This document shows positions 1 through 4,668 of a stretch of DNA of 7,658 nt, piece after piece. The notes below the pieces were generated by a model that was not told where the DNA came from, did not search any database, and worked only from the letters and a program-made list of their open reading frames with translations. Source of the stretch: CAXSDR01 sp964236445 (lineage in GTDB: Bacteria > Actinomycetota > Actinomycetes > Motilibacterales > Motilibacteraceae); the NCBI GenBank assembly GCA_964236445.1, contig CAXSDR010000130.1:1-7658 (forward strand), given 5' to 3'. A program made the position numbers and the translations under genes. Every line of letters begins with the position of its first letter. Positions within the stretch are counted from its first letter, which is position 1.

Positions 1-2174
1 CGGTCTCGGCGACTCCGGGAGCGCTGCTGCTGGTGTCGATCCCCGCCTCGGACATCCGCTCCGATGCCGACGGCCACAGTGCCAGTGACCTCGAGATCGG
101 CGGCGTGCACGGCAAACAGGCACTGGCACGGCTGCAGAACGTCGTGGGCCGCACCGCCTATGAATGGCGGCCCGCCTCGTCGCAGGAGTCCTTCGAGATC
201 GTCCGTCGCCGACTGTTCGTCGACCCCGACGGCGACGCGCGGCATCGGATCGCGGCGACGGCTCGCGCGTTCGCCGAGTTCTATCAGCGCCACACCGGCG
301 AGTTCCCCGCAGAGACGCGTGATGCGTCCTACGAGGCGCGGATCCGCGCGGCCTTCCCGATCCACCCGGAGCTGTTCGACCGGCTCTACACCGACTGGTC
401 GAGTCTCGAACGGTTCCAGCGCACGCGCGGTGTGCTGCGGCTCATGAGCGCGGTGCTGCACACGCTCGACGCTTCGGACGATCCATCACCACTGATCATG
501 CCCGGGTCGTTGCCGCTCGATGCGGTCGGCGTACGCGACGAGATCGCCAAATATCTTGATGACAACTGGAAGCCGATCGTCGACGCCGACATCGACGGAA
601 TCGGATCGGTGCCGGCGCGCATCGACGAGGAGCGACCGCTCTTCGGCAACCGGGCGCTCACCCGCCGCATCGCGCGGGCGCTGTTCCTCGGTTCAGCAGC
701 CACGTTGAAGAGTGCCCACAAGGGGATCGAGCGACAGCGGCTCTTCCTCGGTGTCGCCCAGCCGGGTGACACCGTCGGGAACTTCGGCTCGTCACTGCAG
801 CTGTTGTCCGACCGGGCGACGTTCCTCTTCAGCGAGGGGGAGCGCTATTGGTACGACACCCAGCCCTCGCTCAACCGCAAGGCCGCCGAGAAGGCCGAGA
901 GCCTCGAAGCGGCTGATGTCTGGGAAGAGATTGTCGCCAGGTTGCGTCGTCGTGAACCGAGCCAGCCCGGACTCTTCGCCGATGTGACCGTCGCACCGTC
1001 GACCAGCGCCGACGTCGCCGAGCCGGAGGGTGCCCGACTCGTCATCCTGCATCCACGGTTGACGCACACGGCCAAGGGCACAGCGTCCGAAGCCTGGGTG
1101 TTCAGCGACGAGCTGATGAAGTCGCGGGGGAGTGCGCCCCGTGACCGACGCAACCTTCTCGTGGCGCTCGGCGCGGACAGTCAGCGCTATGCCGAGCTCG
1201 AGTCGGCGGTCCGGCAGCACCTCGCCTGGCGAGACATGTCGAACCGCACGGCCGAACTCGACCTGACACCGCAGAACGAGGCCCTGGTGCGTCGCCGGCT
1301 CGATGAGAGCAACCGTGCCGTGGACTCGCGCATCCCCACGACCTATATCTGGGCTTTCTATCCGTCACAGCGAGACGGGGCAAGGCCGGCTGAGCTGCGT
1401 GCGTTGAAGATCGACGGGACGGAGGACCGGCTCGCGATCCGGACCTCGGCGCGGTTGGGCAAGGAGTTCATCCTGATCGCCCAGCTGGGTGCGCAGACCG
1501 TGCGGACAGCGCTCGACGGCAAGCTTCGCTCCCGGTGGAACGACGGCCGGTTGTCCGTCGGTGAGCTCTGGTCGTTCTATGCGAAATATCCCTACCTCGA
1601 CCGACTGCGCAACCGGCGCGTGCTCGATGACGCGGTGTCCTCCGTCCTCGACGAACTCGAGTGGACCGGCGGCGGATTCGCGCTGGCCACCGGCTATGAC
1701 GCCGCCACAGGTGACTTCGAGGGACTGGTGCTGCCAGGGGCCACTGCGTCGTTCGGGACTGTGCTGGACACCACGCTGCTCGTCGCACCGGAGCTCGCAC
1801 TGCGTCAGATGGAGCGGACCGAGGCAACGGTCGCGGCCGACCCCGGCGGCTCTTCCCCCACCCCGGGCACAGCCTCAGCGACGCGCACGGGGTCGGATCG
1901 CCGTGTCACTGCGCCGCCGTCGCCGCAGAGAACCCGCAACGTGAGCTACGACGCCAGATTGACGATCCAGCCGGGCAAGGAGATCGTCGCGCAGCTGCGC
2001 GATGCTGCAGTCGAGCTGTTGGCTCATCTTGCGGCGGGGTCCCCCGACTCCTTGGACATCACCCTGACGGTGCATGCGGAACGCATCGACGGGTTCGATG
2101 ACGGCACAGTTCGCACCGTGACGGAGAACGGCACGACCCTGGGGTTCGCGCTCAACCGGTTCGAGGACGGGTGA
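1..2174 (+). CDS. DUF499-type AAA+ ATPase, C-terminal part (5' end outside window)
   Basis: The reading frame is open from nt 3 (first full codon GTC) to the TGA at 2172-2174, about 723 codons. It is the C-terminal part of a large P-loop ATPase of the DUF499 family; these are typically around 1000 residues or more, so the Walker A region should lie upstream. What shows this: the edge stretch ALLLVSIPASD (nt 21-53), which resembles a post-Walker-B strand; E-I-G-G (nt 93-104); the R-P-A...E-S-F-E-I-V-R-R-R-L-F block (nt 168-218), a likely arginine-finger region; FPIHPEL (nt 354-374); and FQRTRGVLRLM (nt 414-446). Near the end, nt 1815-1935 encode a Pro/Ser/Thr/Gly-rich linker. It leads into a compact final domain of about 80 residues ending in R-T-V-T-E-N-G-T-T-L-x-F, also typical of the family. 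The GTG at 33 is internal, not a start. Related proteins occur beside DNA methylases in anti-phage loci. Its substrate is unknown; an ATP-driven role on DNA is inferred. Family call is from motif memory, without a profile search. Confidence 0.86.
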   Translation, partial: VSATPGALLLVSIPASDIRSDADGHSASDLEIGGVHGKQALARLQNVVGRTAYEWRPASSQESFEIVRRRLFVDPDGDARHRIAATARAFAEFYQRHTGEFPAETRDASYEARIRAAFPIHPELFDRLYTDWSSLERFQRTRGVLRLMSAVLHTLDASDDPSPLIMPGSLPLDAVGVRDEIAKYLDDNWKPIVDADIDGIGSVPARIDEERPLFGNRALTRRIARALFLGSAATLKSAHKGIERQRLFLGVAQPGDTVGNFGSSLQLLSDRATFLFSEGERYWYDTQPSLNRKAAEKAESLEAADVWEEIVARLRRREPSQPGLFADVTVAPSTSADVAEPEGARLVILHPRLTHTAKGTASEAWVFSDELMKSRGSAPRDRRNLLVALGADSQRYAELESAVRQHLAWRDMSNRTAELDLTPQNEALVRRRLDESNRAVDSRIPTTYIWAFYPSQRDGARPAELRALKIDGTEDRLAIRTSARLGKEFILIAQLGAQTVRTALDGKLRSRWNDGRLSVGELWSFYAKYPYLDRLRNRRVLDDAVSSVLDELEWTGGGFALATGYDAATGDFEGLVLPGATASFGTVLDTTLLVAPELALRQMERTEATVAADPGGSSPTPGTASATRTGSDRRVTAPPSPQRTRNVSYDARLTIQPGKEIVAQLRDAAVELLAHLAAGSPDSLDITLTVHAERIDGFDDGTVRTVTENGTTLGFALNRFEDG

Positions 2175-3700
2175 ACTTCGGCGACCGGCTGCCGATCCCG
2201 GGAGATCGTGGCCGCAGGGTTGTTCCGATGGACCCTGCGTTGGCGTCGGCGATCGGCTTGCATCACTCACTGACCACCGCGATTGCCGATCTCGTCGACA
2301 ACTCCATCGATGCGGAGGCTGCCCACATACGCGTCCGGTTCCTTCTCGACGGAACGTCGCCCATCGGCCTGCAGATCCTCGACGACGGTTCAGGCATGGA
2401 CAGCATCGCCATGGACCGAGCCATGACCTACTCCGGCGCGCGCAGCCATGACGCCGGCGAGCTCGGCCACTTCGGCGTCGGACTCAAGGCCGCATCGTTG
2501 AGCCAGGCCGACACGATCCTCGTGTGCAGCCGGGCGCACGGCGCAGCACCTGTCGGACGCAAGCTCGTCAGATCCGGTGACCGCGCAGCACCGGAGGTCG
2601 GGGAGTTGGCCACCGGTGCTGTGCTGCAGCGCCTGGACGGCATCGAGCTCGACTTCGCACTGACGAGCGGAACGGTCGTCGAGTGGCGAGACGTGCGCTT
2701 CTTCCCCAGCACGCCCGATGTCGACGAGCAGCAGCGCTGGCTCAGCGAGGCCGTGCGTGACGTCCTGTTGCACTTGGGCCTCGTGATGCACCGGCTGCTC
2801 GACGAGATGCTCGAAATCTCGGTGGAGACCCTGGACATCCGGTCGGGAGCTGCCGGTCCCATTCGTGACGTGGCGCCCATCGATCCCTTCGACTACCCGC
2901 GGTCGGGAGCCCACGACTTCCCGCAGGTCATCGTCGTCCGGATGCCGGATGGCTCGGAACCCGTGGAGACCGAAGCCCACATCTGGCCCGCGAGCAGCCA
3001 GACCCCGTCGTTCAAGCTCGCCGGACGGCCCGGTGCGGATGCCCAGGGCTTCTTCGTCTATCGCAACGGCCGACTCCTGCAGGCCGGAGGGTGGAACGGC
3101 GTCCGGCCGGAGCGACCGGACTGGGGACTTGCCAGGGTCAAGGTGGAGCTACACGCAAGCGCATCCAGGCACGTCACCATCAACCCCGAGAAGTCCGGCG
3201 TGGAGTTCTCCGACGCGCTGCGGCGGGCGATGGAGCTTGCCCGACTGAGCCCCTCAGGAATGTCGTTCGTCGACTACCTGGAGGTCGCGTCCGGTCAGTC
3301 GCGCGCGGCGCGCGCTCGTGAGCGCCGCCCGATCGTCGTGACAGAGCCACGGTCGGGCATGACAGCGAATGTCTTGAGGGCGTACGCCGATGCAGTGGAC
3401 TTCGTCGATGTTGCGCCCGTCGACATCGTGTGGCGGACGCTGGACGTCGACCGGGTGTTCCACATCGACATGGACACGCGCGAACTCGCGCTCAATCTGC
3501 GCTATCGGCGGACGCTCGCCGGTTCGGAGAGCCTCGACCCCGAGGACGGTCCCGTCGTGAAGGTGCTCTTCCACCTGCTCATGGAGAAGCACTTCCAGGG
3601 CTCCTTTCTCGGCGCCCGGGACAAGCTCGAAGTGCAGGCCTGGCACGCGTTGCTGCTCGCCGCCGTCCATGCGCAGCAGATGAAGGAGACCGGTTCATGA
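2171..3700 (+). CDS. GHKL (MutL/MORC-like) ATP-binding protein, Z1-cassette type
   Basis: This 509-residue protein has a Bergerat-fold ATPase domain at about residues 20-200. The N box is A-D40-L-V-D-N44-S-I-D47-A. The G1 box is D72-G-S-G75-M, and the ATP-lid/G2 box is G99-H-F-G102-V-G104-L-K106-A-A-S. A second, S5-like domain carries G293-F-F-V-Y-R-N-G-R-L-L and a conserved-looking lysine in N-P-E-K341-S; such a lysine reaches into the ATP site in MutL/MORC-type proteins. Residues about 375-509 begin with an Arg-rich linker and form a third region I cannot assign. The usual N-box glutamate is Asp40 here. The GTG start overlaps the previous stop as GTGA. GAGGA at 2163-2167 is only 3 nt away, so translation may depend on reinitiation. 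An in-frame ATG at 2228 (residue 20) is a weaker alternative. In known relatives these ATPases sit with Z1 helicases and nuclease-fold proteins, and a DNA-clamp role is inferred. It lacks the sensor-kinase architecture of histidine kinases. Confidence 0.92.
   Translation: MNFGDRLPIPGDRGRRVVPMDPALASAIGLHHSLTTAIADLVDNSIDAEAAHIRVRFLLDGTSPIGLQILDDGSGMDSIAMDRAMTYSGARSHDAGELGHFGVGLKAASLSQADTILVCSRAHGAAPVGRKLVRSGDRAAPEVGELATGAVLQRLDGIELDFALTSGTVVEWRDVRFFPSTPDVDEQQRWLSEAVRDVLLHLGLVMHRLLDEMLEISVETLDIRSGAAGPIRDVAPIDPFDYPRSGAHDFPQVIVVRMPDGSEPVETEAHIWPASSQTPSFKLAGRPGADAQGFFVYRNGRLLQAGGWNGVRPERPDWGLARVKVELHASASRHVTINPEKSGVEFSDALRRAMELARLSPSGMSFVDYLEVASGQSRAARARERRPIVVTEPRSGMTANVLRAYADAVDFVDVAPVDIVWRTLDVDRVFHIDMDTRELALNLRYRRTLAGSESLDPEDGPVVKVLFHLLMEKHFQGSFLGARDKLEVQAWHALLLAAVHAQQMKETGS
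3683..3688 (+). promoter_or_regulatory. Ribosome binding site deciding the nuclease-gene start
   Basis: AAGGAG lies 8 nt upstream of the ATG at 3697, inside the last codons of the GHKL gene. It is the best Shine-Dalgarno match in the window. It supports ATG 3697 over any start further upstream in the same frame, where the frame stays open back to 3430 but overlaps the conserved GHKL gene. Confidence 0.8.
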
Positions 3701-4668
3701 GCAACGAGAGCCACTTGACGGCTTCCACGCTGCAGACCTACTTCGCAGCCGGACGCGTGGTCGTGCTGGCCATAGCGACGACGCCGGAGTGCATGCTGCG
3801 CGTCGACCCACCGCATCGACGCATCGAGCTGTGGACGCCCGCCGTCGGACCAGAGCCCGACGTGACCGCGATGAGCCGCGTGAGCCTGGACGTGGAGGAG
3901 CGCGACGACGGACCATGGTTCGTGCTCGCTGTGGACGCGCGCGATGCGCACTTCGAGGCCTACACGCTGCTGGCTGCAGTCATCGACGACCTCGAGGCGG
4001 GCCGACCCTTCCATGTGGCGACGAGTCGGTCGTTCGCAAGCTACCGCGACCTGCTCGCCGGCCGCGATCGGCTGAGCGAGGAACGAGCGACAGGCCTGCT
4101 CGGTGAGCTGCTGCTCCTCGAACACCTCATACTCGCTCAGGGCGAGGGGCCGGCACTGTCGAGCTGGCTGGGACCAGAGGCGGAGGAACACGACTTCGCC
4201 CTCCCGGACCTCGACGCCGAGGTGAAGACGACGCTGTCCGAAACGCGAAGGCACGTCATCGGCACCGAGCAACAGCTCGCTTCGACGCCCGGCCGTCCGC
4301 TGTGGCTCGTGTCGATCCAGCTGACCCGAGCCGGTGACGCGCGGCAGGGGTTCGGGCTGCCTGATGTCCTCGGACGCATCCGAGCACAGCTCGGCTCCGG
4401 CGCAGCACCGTTCGCGGCACATCTGCAGTCGATGGGCTGGCGTGACCATGACCTGGAGCTCTACCGGGAGCGCTACCTGCTGCGCACCGCCCCAGCCGCC
4501 TATCTGGTCGACGAGGCGTTCCCGGCAGTGACCCGCGCCCGCATCGAGTCGGTCGTTCCTCAACCCGAATCCGTCAGTGCCGTCTCCTATCGTCTCGATG
4601 TCTCAGGCCTGACGGCCGGGATGCCACCGGGGGCGCTCTCCGGCTTCGTCGGAAGGACAATGCCGTGA
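3697..4668 (+). CDS. PD-(D/E)XK nuclease-fold protein (DUF4420 type)
   Basis: A 323-residue protein whose likely role is the DNA-cleaving subunit of the cassette. The central block fits the DUF4420 / 'PD-(D/E)XK motif protein' family. It has an N-terminal beta-rich region (about 1-100) and the helix G-L-L-G-E137-L-L-L-L-E. Next come S-W-L-G-P (156-160), then D166-F followed after eight residues by E175-V-K177-T-T, and then E-Q-Q-L (191-194). D166, E175 and K177 are the expected metal-binding and catalytic residues; E137 could be the helix acid often seen before the core. D171 or D173 could replace D166. The ATG overlaps the previous stop as ATGA and has a strong Shine-Dalgarno 8 nt upstream. 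Residues 200-323 form a C-terminal region with no motif I recognise. Position between the GHKL and Z1 genes matches known cassettes of this kind. No signal peptide or membrane segment is seen, so it should be cytoplasmic. Nuclease activity is inferred from the motif. Confidence 0.9.
   Translation: MSNESHLTASTLQTYFAAGRVVVLAIATTPECMLRVDPPHRRIELWTPAVGPEPDVTAMSRVSLDVEERDDGPWFVLAVDARDAHFEAYTLLAAVIDDLEAGRPFHVATSRSFASYRDLLAGRDRLSEERATGLLGELLLLEHLILAQGEGPALSSWLGPEAEEHDFALPDLDAEVKTTLSETRRHVIGTEQQLASTPGRPLWLVSIQLTRAGDARQGFGLPDVLGRIRAQLGSGAAPFAAHLQSMGWRDHDLELYRERYLLRTAPAAYLVDEAFPAVTRARIESVVPQPESVSAVSYRLDVSGLTAGMPPGALSGFVGRTMP
4651..4657 (+). promoter_or_regulatory. Ribosome binding site for the Z1 gene
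   Basis: GGAAGGA ends 7 nt before the GTG at 4665 and lies in the last codons of the nuclease gene. It favours the GTG start, which also gives the same 4-base overlap seen at the other junctions, over the in-frame ATG at 4707 (residue 15). Confidence 0.72.

Noticed and set aside
33..35. GTG at 33 as the true start of the first gene
   Set aside because: The frame is open to the left edge, the residues before it (A-L-L-L-V-S-I-P-A-S-D) continue a DUF499 motif, and a protein starting here would lack the P-loop.
1468..1944. Overlapping open frames on both strands within the first gene
   Set aside because: Both give Arg/Ser/Pro-rich products typical of out-of-frame high-GC coding DNA; the plus-strand DUF499 frame explains the region.
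1..2174. BREX BrxC/PglY identity for the first gene
   Set aside because: Also a large defence ATPase, but the F-Q-R-T-R-G-V-L-R-L and R-T-V-T-E-N motifs fit DUF499 better, and no pglX, pglZ or brxL-like gene is in the window.
3430..3696. Upstream extension of the nuclease gene to a start at 3430
   Set aside because: The extra residues are Arg/Ala-rich translation of the GHKL gene in another frame. The ATG at 3697 has a strong Shine-Dalgarno and the ATGA overlap.
2171..3700. Histidine kinase reading of the GHKL gene
   Set aside because: It has no H box, membrane segment or sensor domain, and it carries an S5-like domain with the Y-R-N-G-R motif seen in MutL/MORC-type proteins.
3502..4563. 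353-codon minus-strand open frame
   Set aside because: It is antisense to the nuclease gene including its E-V-K motif; composition is that of a shadow frame and no domain is recognisable.
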